This document shows positions 20,546-31,968 of a stretch of DNA of 64,000 nt, one piece after another (position 1 is the first letter of the stretch; the number at the start of each line of letters is the position of its first letter). The DNA comes from Phytophthora quininea. Its lineage: Eukaryota > Oomycota > Peronosporomycetes > Peronosporales > Peronosporaceae. Made by a program: the position numbers and the translations under genes. The DNA lies in contig JAAVTG010000620.1 in assembly GCA_011947345.1 (NCBI GenBank), positions 186,001-250,000 on the forward strand, in the 5' to 3' direction. Under the pieces are notes generated by a model. That model made no database searches, was not told the DNA's origin, and saw nothing but the letters and a program-made list of their open reading frames with translations.

Positions 20546-23157
20546 TCACTGCGGCCCGCACGTGGGCTGCAGCAGACAGCTGTGGTCCCATCGGTGTTTA
20601 AAGTATGCGTTGAGGACGCGTCCGTCCTCGCAGACCTGCAGCAGCTCGCGCACCCGCTCCGACGACAGCTCGCCCATGAGATCGTGCTTCTGGTGCGGGT
20701 CTCGCTGCGTGTGATAAGCTCGCACGGCGTCAGACCCGTCGGCAAAGAAGTGGAGACGCAGATGTCCAAGCTGCGCCGCGAGGTTCGTGGCCGGGTTGGT
20801 GGTGAACGCTGCGCGCTTGCCCGTCCTTTGGCGGCACTCGCTTCAGAGTGCGGCCGATACCAGTCTGCAGCAATCCGCCAACAGGCAGCCCCACGATGTC
20901 TGCCAGCGTATTGAGGATATCGGACTGCGAAGCTGCGTCGTCGATCACTACGGGCTGTCGTATCCTCCTCGGCAATGATCGCACCGGCGATTCGAGATGT
21001 CGCGATCTGATCCTGCTCGGGGCTGGCGCTGCCGAGTTCCGGGGCCTGACCGTGGTCACCGACCACCACCACGATGGTGTCTTTCAAGACGCCGTCCTTC
21101 TCCAGCTGCTCCATGAAGTTACCGAAGACGATGTCCGAGAAGAAGCGCATCTCAACATAGTCACGGAGTAGCTCTTCGTGTTCGTGGCCCGCATACAGCG
21201 GTGCAAACTTTGCAATCTTAGCACGGTGCTCGTTCACGTAGCGGAAGAACCAGTCTGGTCGCTCGTTGAAAGGCACGTGGCTCGAGATCGTGTAGTGCAC
21301 AGCGAACCACGGATTCGTCGACACGTTCTTCGTGATCGGAAGAGGCGGCTCCGTCGCCTTGGCTGGAAATCTCTTGGCCTTGGCCTCGGCTTTCAGCTTG
21401 GCCACATTCTGGGCAAATTGCCGATTCCGAAGAATATACGACAACGCTGTGAACGACATGTCGTCGTGAATGCCCCAGTACGTCAGCATGTGGTTGCCTT
21501 GCTCCCAGTCGAGATGCAGCTCTTTCTCAATGATGTCCACCACGCCCCAACGATCCAGCACGGTGTCGAAGCCGTGCGCTGGCAAGAATTCGTCCCAGCT
21601 ATCATAATCCGTGCGAGTGCCAGTCGTGAAGATGGTGTCGTAGCCCTTGGCCTTGAACATTTGAGGCAATCCTGAAAGCTTGGTATCCGTACGCCCAGAC
21701 GTTGTCCCAGTCTCCGTTACGCTATCGTACGGCAACTGGCCAAATAGCAGTGTCTCCAGCGATCGACTTGTGCGCCAAGTGGACCACAAGTTTCTCAGCG
21801 CCACACCTCGGGACGCCCATCGATCGAAGTTCGGGGTTAGAGTCACATTTTCCGGCAGCAAAGAAGTTGTAGCCGACTCCAATTCTTCTTCCAGAGCGCT
21901 ATTCAGCAGAAAACTTGAGTCCTGCATTCGGAAAGACTCCATCACCACCAACAGCACGTTGGGACGTTCGTCCGGGTCGACTTTGATGTCGAACGCGAGA
22001 GGGCCATCAAACGCCAGCGTTCGACGGTACAGCGAGTCGTTGCTAAAAATTTGGGACAACTCGGTCTCTTGCTCGATGAACGAACTCATGGGTTTGGCGA
22101 CGCCGCTTGGTCTTCGCTCCGCAAGAAATTGCACACCAGTACCCAGCCGCATAGGCTCACCGAGAACTGGGTTAAGAGCGATCAATCCTACCACAGTCGG
22201 CAGGAGCTTCGCTAGAGAGAACGTGACGAAGAATAGCGCCACCACCAGAACGAATAGCAGCAACTCTGGTGTCAGTCGGAAATGTCGCTTTCGAATCCGC
22301 GGGCAGATCTCGGACCACTCGGTGTATTCGTCGTCACTGTCTTCTGATTCCGCTGACGAATCTCTATCTTCATCTTCGTCTTCGTCATCATCATCATCGT
22401 CCTTGGCAGCGTGCAAGCGGCTGTAATCGCTTTTTGCTAGCCCCGCAGAGACACAACGCTGATACAGCTTGCTTCTATGCAGGAAACGCAGCAAATTCCA
22501 CTCCGTCAGATTAATCCAGCAAGCACCCAACAGTCCGACCAAAATCGCCAACGCCACTGTAAGCGCTGTCGTCCCGAACAAAACCCTCCACTCTGCGGGA
22601 TCGATCTCCAGCTCTCCTGCAGCATCGTATTCACGAATGTACATGGCAATGAAATCTGCCGAGAAGCGCATCCTCCGTCCACGCAGGAACACTGAGTCCA
22701 GGCATAACCCTCCGACTGCGATTAGAAACACCAGCGTGAACACCATGAAGCGTCCGAGCTGCTCCGTAAGCTCTACAGCTCCCAGCCACGCAAAAGATGT
22801 TTCATGTTCAGATTGCAGTCCTTGCTCCATCTCCACATCTCTGCGTTGTTTCCGCTTCCTCTCTTCCTCGTGGCGCTCGCCTGGGGTTTTGAGTGTGATG
22901 AAATCGAAGCACCAGAGCGTCGTGCACATGACGACACACACGCACAAGTCTTCGAGCATTCCGAGCAACAAGCCGAGCGTGACGACCCACCAGCTCTGCT
23001 GCCAGGCGTTGGCCCACTTGTCCAGAACCACCGACAGCGTCATGAGTCTTGTGATGAGGCCGTAGCCCAGCAGCGCAGCGGCCAGCAGCGCCCAGTCCGT
23101 CCAACGGTGCACGCGCAGGAACACGGTGGTCTGCAGCCAGCGGTCGCCAGGACGCAT
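20546..23157 (-). CDS. Multi-pass membrane sulfatase / LTA-synthase-like phosphatase-superfamily protein
   Basis: About five hydrophobic segments in the first 400 residues (LLAAALLGYGLITRL, VVTLGLLLGMLEDLCVCVV and others) precede an extracytoplasmic alkaline-phosphatase-superfamily domain. The domain shows NVLLVVMESF (metal ligand Glu), STWRTSRSLETLLFGQ (expected nucleophile Thr/Ser), FAVHYTISSHVPF and VVVVGDHGQ (metal ligands). This is the layout of bacterial LTA synthases and of membrane sulfatases; the substrate here is unknown. An acidic cytoplasmic loop lies near 22370. The start at 23157 is preferred, although the frame is open to 23232. Frame breaks near 20985 and 20830 each fit loss of two bases in G runs. 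The true end runs through SDILNTLADIVG and HLRLHFFADGSDAVRAY to TGA at 20546, about 871 residues. Confidence 0.82.
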
Positions 23158-23232
23158 CCTCTCGTGAGGATCCTGCCTGGGTCTACAGCAGTGTGAGACT
23201 CTGGTGCGTGCGGGGTTGGAGCCCTTCAGCAC

Positions 23233-23587
23233 TCAAAGGCGGCTGTGCGCGGCGGAGCACAGGAAGCGATGAGACGGTGTGCCCTTGGGATCGACAAATT
23301 TCAGATCACGGAATTTGTGTACCACATAAAATGTAAACTCTAAGCTCGGCTCGGTGCAGCAGATGAGCAACACCACGTTCAAGCAGAGAGCTGCAGGAGA
23401 AACGATGCTGGTCCCCATCGCCGCTGCGACTCGCGCGACATGCTCGTCGTTACTGGTATCGAGCAAGTCGACCGGCGCCTCTGACGCGCTGCAGGCATCT
23501 CCTGCATCGACTAAAGCAACCAGGACCGTTTCGGGGCCACGTAGCAGCTCGACTCCTTCTCGACGAAGAAGGCAACGGCGATGGGCA
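23233..23587 (-). CDS. Small hypothetical protein (uncertain)
   Basis: A short minus-strand frame begins MPIAVAFFVEKESSCY at 23587. After a one-base shift in GCCCCGAAACGG near 23535 it continues with TVLVALVDAGDACSA, a hydrophobic segment IVSPAALCLNVVLLICC and FTFYVVHKFRDLKFVDPKG, to a stop at 23233, about 118 residues. It would have one membrane segment. I do not recognise it. The shift matches the base-loss pattern of the window, which mildly supports a real gene. Confidence 0.3.
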
Positions 23588-23639
23588 TCACGGCGCGATC
23601 CGAGACCGCACGCGGGCAAGCGCCGCTCGCTGCCGCGAA

Positions 23640-25353
23640 TTTCACCGTAACGGCCCGCAATTTTCGACCTGAGCTAACCGAAAATTGTGCAATTCTCTGT
23701 GGGCGATGGACGTCGCGAACGAGACCGGCCTGGTGTTCATGTCGCTCGGGCAGCGTCCGCGCTATGGGGACCGCGGATTCAAGCTGGAGCGCAGCCATCT
23801 CGTCGGCAGGTTCAACATCGCGTCGATGCCATTGCAACGAGCTGCTTGCTCACGGCACTGGAGCGCAAGCGCCGGTTGAAACAGTTTGCTCTCTGCTGGG
23901 CTTGGACATGGAGGAGCGACAGCCCGCGATGCAGGTGCCCGCTCGACTGCAACACGTTCCAGTGAGCCATTTCACAGTCTATGCCACTCGGCTGAAGCAG
24001 TAACGGATCGGCGCCGCTCAGCCAACCGTTTGAAATCCGCACGAAACGGCACGGACGACGAGCTCGTGAGCAAGTTCTCGAGTCGTCGCGGGCGTTGCCT
24101 GCTGTGCTGCCATGTCGAGCGCCCCCGGAGCTCCAGGACTCCCCCGCCCAAGCGCGCAGCCTCTGCGCGGGAGCGATGGATACCCTCAGCGGCTTCGTTC
24201 GCGCAGCCGCATGACGAGGACGCAGCAGGGGCCCGGGCGCCGCTCTTGCACTGCGTCTGCGCGATGTGTTCGAGAATGTTCCGACACTCGGGCCACCAGC
24301 GTGTTGAGCTGAGAGGCCGCCCCAGCAAAGCCTTCCCACGCGCTCGCTCATGCAGCTGTGAGCGCCTCGGCGGCAGCGGCACCGTGTCCAGCGCAACATG
24401 GCTTCAAGCTGTCCGTAGGACGGACGCGCTCATCAGGCCCGCCGCGGTCACCGTCACGGCAGCGCTGCAGCCGCTGCAGCCCAGCCCGGCAGCCGCTGAC
24501 TCAAGTGCTCGGCGAGGTGTGACAATGGTCCCCGGGAATTGAATTTTTACCTTGCATCTCCTTGCCGCCACCGAGACCAACACCGCCTTGCTTCGTTGGC
24601 AGCGGCAGCAGCAAGTTGCTGTGTCTGACTGACGAACAGCACCGCCGCCGTCTTCGATGCGCGGTAGCACTCCAGCGCAGCAGCTGGCCCACGCCCTGAG
24701 TCTCGTCCTGATTTCACGCGGCTAGGCCTGTACGCGAGCGGCTGGTACTTCAAGAGCTGCTGTTGCCTTCGGCGGCGGCCGCCGCCGGTCGACCCATGCT
24801 CAGGCCTTCCCCGAGGCTATACTGCGCCGTGTCCAGCATCGCTTGCCGTCGTCCGTTTCGCGGGAATCATCGCGACGCATCGCCCTGACGTTCTCGCCAG
24901 CTCAAGTGGCTACATGTCAGTATACAAATCGCAAGTGAATTGATTTTGTTTTTTGGTAGCGGAAACCTGCGAGATATAATATGGCTGTGCTTGAAGAAGA
25001 TCCGCCCATCTCTCCATACAAACCGTAAGCTTAATCGGGTGGGTTACAGAAATGTGTGGCGGGTGGTGGGCAGACGGGGCGCGATCAGAGCCACAAATGC
25101 GTTCTCGCAGGACCTCTTTAAGTCGAACGAGGCCACGCAGAAGTTCTTGGCAGGGAGAGGAGCCGTCCAAGCGGAGCTCCCCTGCCAGTTTGCAATCCGC
25201 GGCGAGGCACAGCACTTTTTGCGGGCAGGGGCGCGAGGAAGACCAAGAACCAACGAGAGTCGAGTCCAGTCGAGCACTAAAGCACTACTGGCACGAGAGC
25301 GTCCATCGATCCGAAGCCCTTCTAATCGCGACTGCCGCTACGTCAGAACTGCC
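23640..25353. other. GC-rich interval without a resolvable gene
   Basis: Open frames exist on both strands (for example 23886-24542 plus and 23972-24382 minus), but they are long because the DNA is GC-rich, and none shows a domain. A plus-strand path starting MDVANETGLVFMSLGQRPR at 23706 and passing through LERKRR and VCSLLGLDMEERQP near 23900 looks somewhat protein-like across frames. I cannot name it. The last 450 bp hold the leader of the myosin gene. Confidence 0.35.
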
Positions 25354-28300
25354 ATGGAAGACCAACAGACCAAAGTATGTTTCGCTACTGCTTCTCTTAC
25401 TACTACTACTACGTCGGCTAACCATCGCTTGCTGTGTGCCAGGTCTACGTGCCCGATGCGGACGTGAGCTGGGTGGAGGCCACCATCACGAAGGGCCACG
25501 TCGTCAGCGACACCACTGTCGAGGTGGTGATCGCCGGAGACGACGTCGAGGAGTGCGCCGACAAGCAGCCCGAGGCCGGCTCCATCCGCAAGATCGATGT
25601 ACGTCTTGTAGAGTACTAGACCTCTCTACTGCCTGCGTAGTAACTAACCAACGCATGGGTGCACCCCTCCCTCGCGAGCGTAGAAGTCCACGATGATGCT
25701 GCAGAACGCGCTGACGTCCGAGGACGGCTGCCCGGACATGGTGAGCCTCAACTACCTGCACGAGCCGGCCATCCTGTTCAACCTGAAGCACCGCTTCCTC
25801 AGGCAGATCCCCTACACATACACTGGCGCCATTTGCATCGCCGTCAACCCCGTACGTATCTCATCGCGTCGTGACAATCACTCTGGAAATGCCTCATCTT
25901 ACCCTGATTTTTCCCTTCTATTGCGATATTTCAGTACTCATGGCTCGACATCTACACCAAGGAGCTGCAGGAGCAGTACCTGGAGCGCGACCGCAGCGAG
26001 CTGCCGCCCCACGTGTACGCCACCAGCGCCGGCGCCTTCCAACACATGCGCGTCTTCGGAGAGGACCAAAGTATCCTCGTGAGTGGCGAGTCCGGCGCTG
26101 GCAAGACCGAGACCACCAAGATCCTCATGTCTCACTTGGCCTCGGCCGGCAGCCAGTCGGACGTGGATGCTCAGGCCAAGGAGGCCTCGATCATCGAGCG
26201 AGTGCTCGACGCCAACCCGCTGATGGAGTCGTTCGGTAACGCCAAGACCTCTCGCAACGACAACTCGAGTCGATTCGGCAAGTTCTCCGAGTTGCAGTTC
26301 GACGCCATCGGGCAGTTGATTGGCGCCAAATCGCGCACCTATCTGCTGGAGAAGTCGCGCGTGTCGCTTCAAGGTCTGGGCGAGCGCAACTACCACATAT
26401 TCTACCAGTTGCTGGCCGCGCCCGAAGATGTTACCACGAGCGTCAAGGTCACCGGTCAGCAAGCTAAAGACTTTCCGTTTATCAAACCGCATGAGGAAGA
26501 TCTGGCCAAGGGAATTGACGTGAGTGCCGGTCTGAAGGACGCCGAGCGCTTCCAACAGACTGTGTCGTGTCTGGAGACCATGAGCGTGTCCAAGGAGGAC
26601 CAAATGAGTATCTTCAAGGTGGTGGCCGCCATCCTCCACCTGTCAAGCTCGAATTTGAGCCGATTCCGGGCAACGACGATGCCTCTCAAGTCAAAAAGAC
26701 CCCGGAGAACCTCCAAGTCAGCGAGGTCGTGTCGGAACTGCTCGAGTTCCCGGACGAACAGCTGCACTCGGCGTTGTGCACGCGCGAGATGTCTCTGTCT
26801 GCAGTTACGGAGACCTACGAGGTGCCGCTCAATGTTTCGCAAGCTGAGGGGCGCGAACCGCTCTGGGCGTCGCCCTGTACTCGCACATGTTCCAGTGGCT
26901 GATCCACCGAGTCAACATGTCGACGAGCGCTCCGCACGCGAACGTGGCCCACAAGATTTGCATTTTGGATATCTTCGGCTTTGAAATCTTCGAGAAGAAC
27001 TCGTTCGAGCAGCTGTGCATCAACTACGCCAACGAAAAGCTGCAGCAGAAGTTCACGCAAGATGTGTTTAAGTCGATCCAGCAAGAGTACGAAGAGGAAG
27101 GCATCCCTTGGACGCGCATCGAGTTCGCCGATAACGTCAACGTCCTGTCTCTGCTCGAAGGTCGTTTTGGCGTGTTGTCTCTGCTGAACGAGGAGTGCAT
27201 GCGTCCTAAGGGCAGCGACGCTGCGTTTGCTAACAAGCTGAAGGCGCACTACAACGACAACGACCGTTTCGAGTGCCCTCGTTTGCTCGTGATGCTTTCG
27301 TCATCAAGCACTACGCCGGTCCGGTGCAGTACGACACGACCGGCTTCTTGATTAAGAACACGGATGCGCTTCAGAACGATCTCATTGTGCTGATCAAGAA
27401 GTCCACGGCCCCATTCCTGAAGAAATTGTTCCCGGACGAACACGTGGGCGATGCTATGACTGGTATTCCCGGCACGAACGCGGCGGCCGAGGCCAACGCC
27501 AAACGCGGCGGACGTCCTGGACTGCGACGTAAGAGCTCGATCGTTGCCGACACCGTCGGCACGCAGTTCAAGAGCCAACTGAACGGTCTGATGGAGGATA
27601 TTCGTCGCACCAACGTGCACTACATTCGTTGCATTAAGCCCAACGGCAAGAAGAGCGCGGCGATCTTTAACAAACTGCGTGTGACGGAGCAGCTGCAGTG
27701 CGCTGGTGTGGTGGAGGCCGTGCGTATCAGCCGTATGGCCTACCCCAACCGAGTGGTGCAGACGATGTTCCTTGAGCGCTTCCGTGGTGTGGCATCCACT
27801 GCGACTGTGGATGGCAAACCGTCCGAACTTGCTGTTCTGACGGCCAGCGCTGATGAAAACCCGACGGACGAGACCAAGACGGCGGCTGCTGTGCGTGAGT
27901 TGTTGGTGAACCACCTGATGCCTGGCCAAGAGAGCGAGTACCAGATCGGTAAGACCGTGTGTTCTTCCGCCAGGGCGCCCTCGAAGCGCTCGAGGAGCTG
28001 CGCACGCGCAAGTTCAACGCGGCGGCTGTGGTGCTGCAGCGTTACGCCAAGAAGTGGATGGCGATGGCCATGTTCCACAGGGTGAAGAGCGCTGCTGTGG
28101 TCGTACAGAAGGCCTACCGTGGACACTGCGCTGTTGTGCAGTACAAGAAGCAACGCCAGGCTTCTATCTGCGTGCAGAAGTACGTCCGTCGCCACCGTGC
28201 GCAGCAGTTGCTGCTGCGCATGCGTGAGAACTACCGGGCGACGCAGATCCAGAACGTCTGCAAGATGTTCGTGACGCGTCGCAAGTATCTGGTCAAGTGG

Positions 28301-30021
28301 AAGGCCATCCGTACCATGCAAAGCGTGGTGCGCATGCACCTGCCATCAAGGCGTTCTCTGTGCTGCAAACGCAAGCGAAGGAGGACGCGAAGATGGAGAA
28401 TCAGATCCAGTTGCTGAAGAAGCGTCTCCAGCAGGAGCGTGAGGCTCGTATTGAGCTGGAGCAGCAGGCTCAGCACGGAACACGCGCCTCAGTGCACATG
28501 CGCAGTGAGGAGGCTCTCGAGGATGCGGACCTAGTTATTGACCAGCTGCGTCGCGAGAATGCTTCTCTGAAGGAGGCCAACACGAACCTGAAGGCGTTTG
28601 GTGCTCAGCTCCGTAAGGAGAAGGAAGTGATGGAGCGTGGCGCGTATGTGAACGGCGCATCGTTCGCCGCAGCGAACCAGCGTGCCATGAAGCTGCAGGA
28701 CGAGAACGAGGCGTTGAAGAGCGAGCTGGCTCGTTACAAGACTGGCCATCGCAACCTGAAGGCGCAACATGCCGGCGTGATGGAGAAGATCACTCTGATG
28801 CAGAGCTCGCTCAGCGAAGCTTTGAACGAGCGTCAACAGCTGCGCCATACGGTGGAGCACCTGAAGCAGCACACGGAGCACTTGCAGGGCGAGAACATGG
28901 CTCTGGCCAAGGCGAACGCCCGTCTTCGGTTGATCCTGCGCCAGGACCCGGAGCTGAGCCGCAAACATCGCGAGGAGGTTCCTCGTCTTACAAAGCTGGC
29001 GCTGTCATCTAAGCAGCCGCAGCCCAAGGCGACGAGCAACAAGTCGATCGCCGCGCCGTCTAAGGCCATTGAGCTGTCCGAGCCTGCCGTTGGTATGCGT
29101 GTGTCGCTGTCGACGTTGCAGCCTCCTGTCCCTGCTACGGAGATCAATGTGTCTCCCAACCAGTCGCAGCCTCTTGTCACGCCGATCAAGCGCGCGAACT
29201 CGCTGTCGACTAAGAAATTGTCCCACGAAAGCTCCAAGTCGTCTCGTGTGGTGAACATCCGCGAGATCGGCAACAGCGCTGGCCCTGAAGAGGAGCCGGC
29301 CATTGTCGCGTCGCCGACCGCGGAGGTGACGGGCGAGCGCTTGTCGTTCGCAGAGGTGATCAAGGGCCGCGACCGTCGTTCGTCCTCCGTGTCGAGCACC
29401 ACCTCTTCGACCGGAACTCCTGCTGTGCATGTCCCTGCCCCTTCAAAGAGCACGGCTATTCGTCAGCCCACGGGCGAGGACGGACCGATTGAGGCGCCTG
29501 GTAAGGTCATGGGAATTGTCCTTGAAGGCGAGCAGGAGGACAGCAACGACCGAGTTAGCTTCAGTGTGACGCTGGGCGTTGACATGCTCGAAGACGCTAA
29601 GCAACAGCAGCAGCAACAACAACAGCGCCAGTCGCTGACTGGTGCGCCGAATGGAAACAAGCAGACCAACGGCAAATCTAAGGGACGCTCCCGCCGTAGC
29701 TCCTACGACCGCAGCGAATCGTACGACAACTCGCGCAACTCGTCGCTCCGACAGTCGTTCACGGGCAGCGTTGGCAATGGCCGGACTCGTCGTGGCTCGT
29801 ACGACCGCAGCGAGTCTTATGGCGGCGGTGACGCCGTGCGGAATTCCTCGCTTCGCCAGTCGCTGACCGGCGGCAACCATCAACACAACGGCGGCAACCG
29901 CGGCCGAGCTCGTCGCGGCTCGTACGACCGCGTTGGCAGCTACAAGAGCCGCCAGACAAGCGACACCATGAGCAATGCCAGCAACAGCAGTGGGGGCGGC
30001 GGCAAGCGCATCGAGCTGTAA
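25354..30021 (+). CDS. Myosin heavy chain (oomycete type) with IQ motifs, coiled coil and repeat tail
   Basis: Actin-based motor. Exons are 25354-25374, 25443-25598, 25684-25851 and 25935-30021. A short N-terminal SH3-like part (WVEATITKG) leads to the motor: P-loop GESGAGKTETTK, switch I NAKTSRNDNSSRFGK, switch II LDIFGFEIFEKNSFEQL, the actin-binding NVHYIRCIKPN, and the converter. IQ-type repeats follow (AAVVLQRYAKKW, AAVVVQKAYRGH), then a coiled coil from about 28400, and a Ser/Arg-rich tail with a Q run and three SYDR repeats. Frame breaks near 26640, 26845, 27288, 27957 and 28345 are each one lost base, at least two in homopolymers (GGGG at 26846, CCC at 27286). Restored length is about 1,478 residues. 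The class cannot be set without a tree. Confidence 0.92.
29690..29945 (+). repeat. Three imperfect tandem repeats in the myosin tail
   Basis: The tail carries three copies of a roughly 30-residue unit: R-R-S/G-S-Y-D-R-x-x-S-Y, a Gly/Asn-rich linker, then N-S-S-L-R-Q-S-x-T-G (clear in the first two). The units are basic and serine-rich, with RRxSYDR fitting a basophilic-kinase site. They look like phosphorylatable cargo or membrane contact sites. Confidence 0.7.
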
Positions 30022-30267
30022 AGCCCCAACGGACAGCCCGGACCCTCCGGGCTGACGTAGACATGGAGAGAGCAAGGTGCCTTCTGAATTATTGCGTGGA
30101 TATGTATGTCGATGACAGGGAAGAGCAAGCCCGGCGGCTCACTTTATAGGAAACAAAAATTAGTTAGCAATCAACATCATGAACATAGGCAACAACACAA
30201 GCTTTGAATACAGCAAATGGCTTTGGTGGTCGTGGCAGTCTTCCTGTATGGCTGGCTGGAAGTTTTT

Positions 30268-31881
30268 CTACCGTCGGTAGCGATGGCGCTTGAAATTGAA
30301 GTAGAGATGCAAGATGCCGCGCTCGAAGACGCTCTTGAAGCCGCGCTTGTGCGAGTACTCCCACTCCCGATTGACGATCTTGAAGGCAATGTCCTGGTAG
30401 GGCGGGCCAGCAGAGAAGCGAATGATGCAGAACTCGGGTGAGGTGGTTTTCTCCAGGAAGAACCGTGGGGAAGTCTGCTTGTCGATCAAGTCTGGATAGA
30501 AAAGGTTGAACTTGTAGCCCTGCACCACCTTGGGCGGCGGATTGTCGCGATCGTAGTGGGTCTGGTTGTACTTGTTCCAGTCGTAGCCAGTCTTGACGCG
30601 GTTAAAGTAGCGAGGCTTACGAGGCTGGTACTTTTCGCTCCAGCTCGGGGTCTCCTTGGACACAGCAAGCGCCACTTCTTCAGACGTTCCAAGCTGCTCT
30701 TCCTCTTCGTCCATTTCCTTACGAGCGAACGACCGCTCCATCTCCAAAGCCTCGCGGCCAGTGTCTTGTCCGTATTTGTCCACTACTCCCATCGTCGAAT
30801 CTTCAGCGGCGCGAGCTGCCGCTTCTTCAACTGTACGGCGTTCGTGCTCCTGCATGAGGTCAGCCAGCTTAGTCAGCATATCCTCGTGCAGCTCTGTGAG
30901 TCTGGATCGCGCTTGGTACACTTCAATCTGCTGCTTCACCTCTTCCCAAAAGTCCACATCTACACCAGTAGCGCCAGTCGAGGCGCTTTCGATCGTGTCT
31001 TTCACTTCCCCATCTAGTTTTGTCAAAGCGTCGGCATCTTTTCCTTCCAACATCTCCTCAATCTGTTGAGTCACCGAGTCATGAATGGCTCCTCTACCTG
31101 CTTGTCCTTCGCTTTGCGACCTCTTCAGCCGCCTCATGCGATCCTCACACACCAGTCTCATCAACTTCCAGAACTCTGCATTGTGGGCGCCATTGCCGCT
31201 CTCTTCCAGCTCCTGATACGTCCTCACATCCTGCTTCAGCTCTTGCAGTTCGTCCATAGATAACACTTCCACAATGGCGTGCGGTCTCCTATGCTCTACT
31301 CGGATCCGTTTGATCTCTTTCTTGAAGAAATCTCCTTCTTCTTCGCCACTGTTTTTGGCCGATACTAGTAATAAGTTCTTAGCCAGTAAGTCCACGGGCT
31401 TCTCTCTGTTGGCTCGAATCCTCAATTGGGACCTGACTTTGGCCTGTTTTAAGTGGAATTCTTCCTCTTTCTGCTGCCAGTCCTCGAACTGCTCAGCGTC
31501 TTTGAGTCGCATCTCCTCGCTTTTAAGACGCTCCATCTCCTCCTTCTCCTGCTCGCGCTCTTCACGTCGCTTGCGGGCCTTGCGGATCTCGTCGATGCGG
31601 TCCGCCTGCTGTCTCTTGAGCTCTCTGGCCGTGGGTTTGTCCTTGCCCTTGTCGGCGTATTTCTTGCCCCACACAAAGGGCTGGCTTAGACTAGAGTCCC
31701 CGAACGGGTTCGTGTCGTCCGAGTAGCCCAAACTGGCCAGCATCTTGGCCGATTTCTTGCGGGCTTTGCGCTCAGCGCGAGCGTCCGACTCGCTGGAGGG
31801 GGACCGAGAGTGGCGGCGACGCTTCTTGTGCCGCTTCTTGTCGCGGGAGCGCTCCCGAGAGCGACTACGGGAGCGAGCCAT
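30268..31881 (-). CDS. CACTIN: Cactin, spliceosome-associated protein
   Basis: Intact single-exon gene of 537 residues. The Arg/Ser and Lys-rich N-terminus (SRSRSRERSRDKK) is followed by a long charged coiled region with FVWGKKYADKGK, EIRKARKRREER and DLLAKNLLL. The conserved C-terminal cactin domain shows WSEKYQPRKPRYFNRVKTGY, WNKYNQTHYD, PPPKVVQGYKFNLFYPDL, FCIIRFSAGPPYQDIAF and the terminal GILHLYFNFKRHRYRR. Cactin binds the spliceosome in the nucleus and supports splicing fidelity in animals and yeast; the same role is inferred. It converges with the myosin gene, leaving 246 bp between stops, and starts 87 bp from the end of the next gene. Confidence 0.96.
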   Translation of the reverse strand: MARSRSRSRERSRDKKRHKKRRRHSRSPSSESDARAERKARKKSAKMLASLGYSDDTNPFGDSSLSQPFVWGKKYADKGKDKPTARELKRQQADRIDEIRKARKRREEREQEKEEMERLKSEEMRLKDAEQFEDWQQKEEEFHLKQAKVRSQLRIRANREKPVDLLAKNLLLVSAKNSGEEEGDFFKKEIKRIRVEHRRPHAIVEVLSMDELQELKQDVRTYQELEESGNGAHNAEFWKLMRLVCEDRMRRLKRSQSEGQAGRGAIHDSVTQQIEEMLEGKDADALTKLDGEVKDTIESASTGATGVDVDFWEEVKQQIEVYQARSRLTELHEDMLTKLADLMQEHERRTVEEAAARAAEDSTMGVVDKYGQDTGREALEMERSFARKEMDEEEEQLGTSEEVALAVSKETPSWSEKYQPRKPRYFNRVKTGYDWNKYNQTHYDRDNPPPKVVQGYKFNLFYPDLIDKQTSPRFFLEKTTSPEFCIIRFSAGPPYQDIAFKIVNREWEYSHKRGFKSVFERGILHLYFNFKRHRYRR

Positions 31882-31968
31882 GACCTCGTTTTGAAAAGTT
31901 TATGGAATAAATGTTCTTACAAAGGATACGTAAATTGTATACGTTCTTATAAAGGAAGATCCGAGCTG

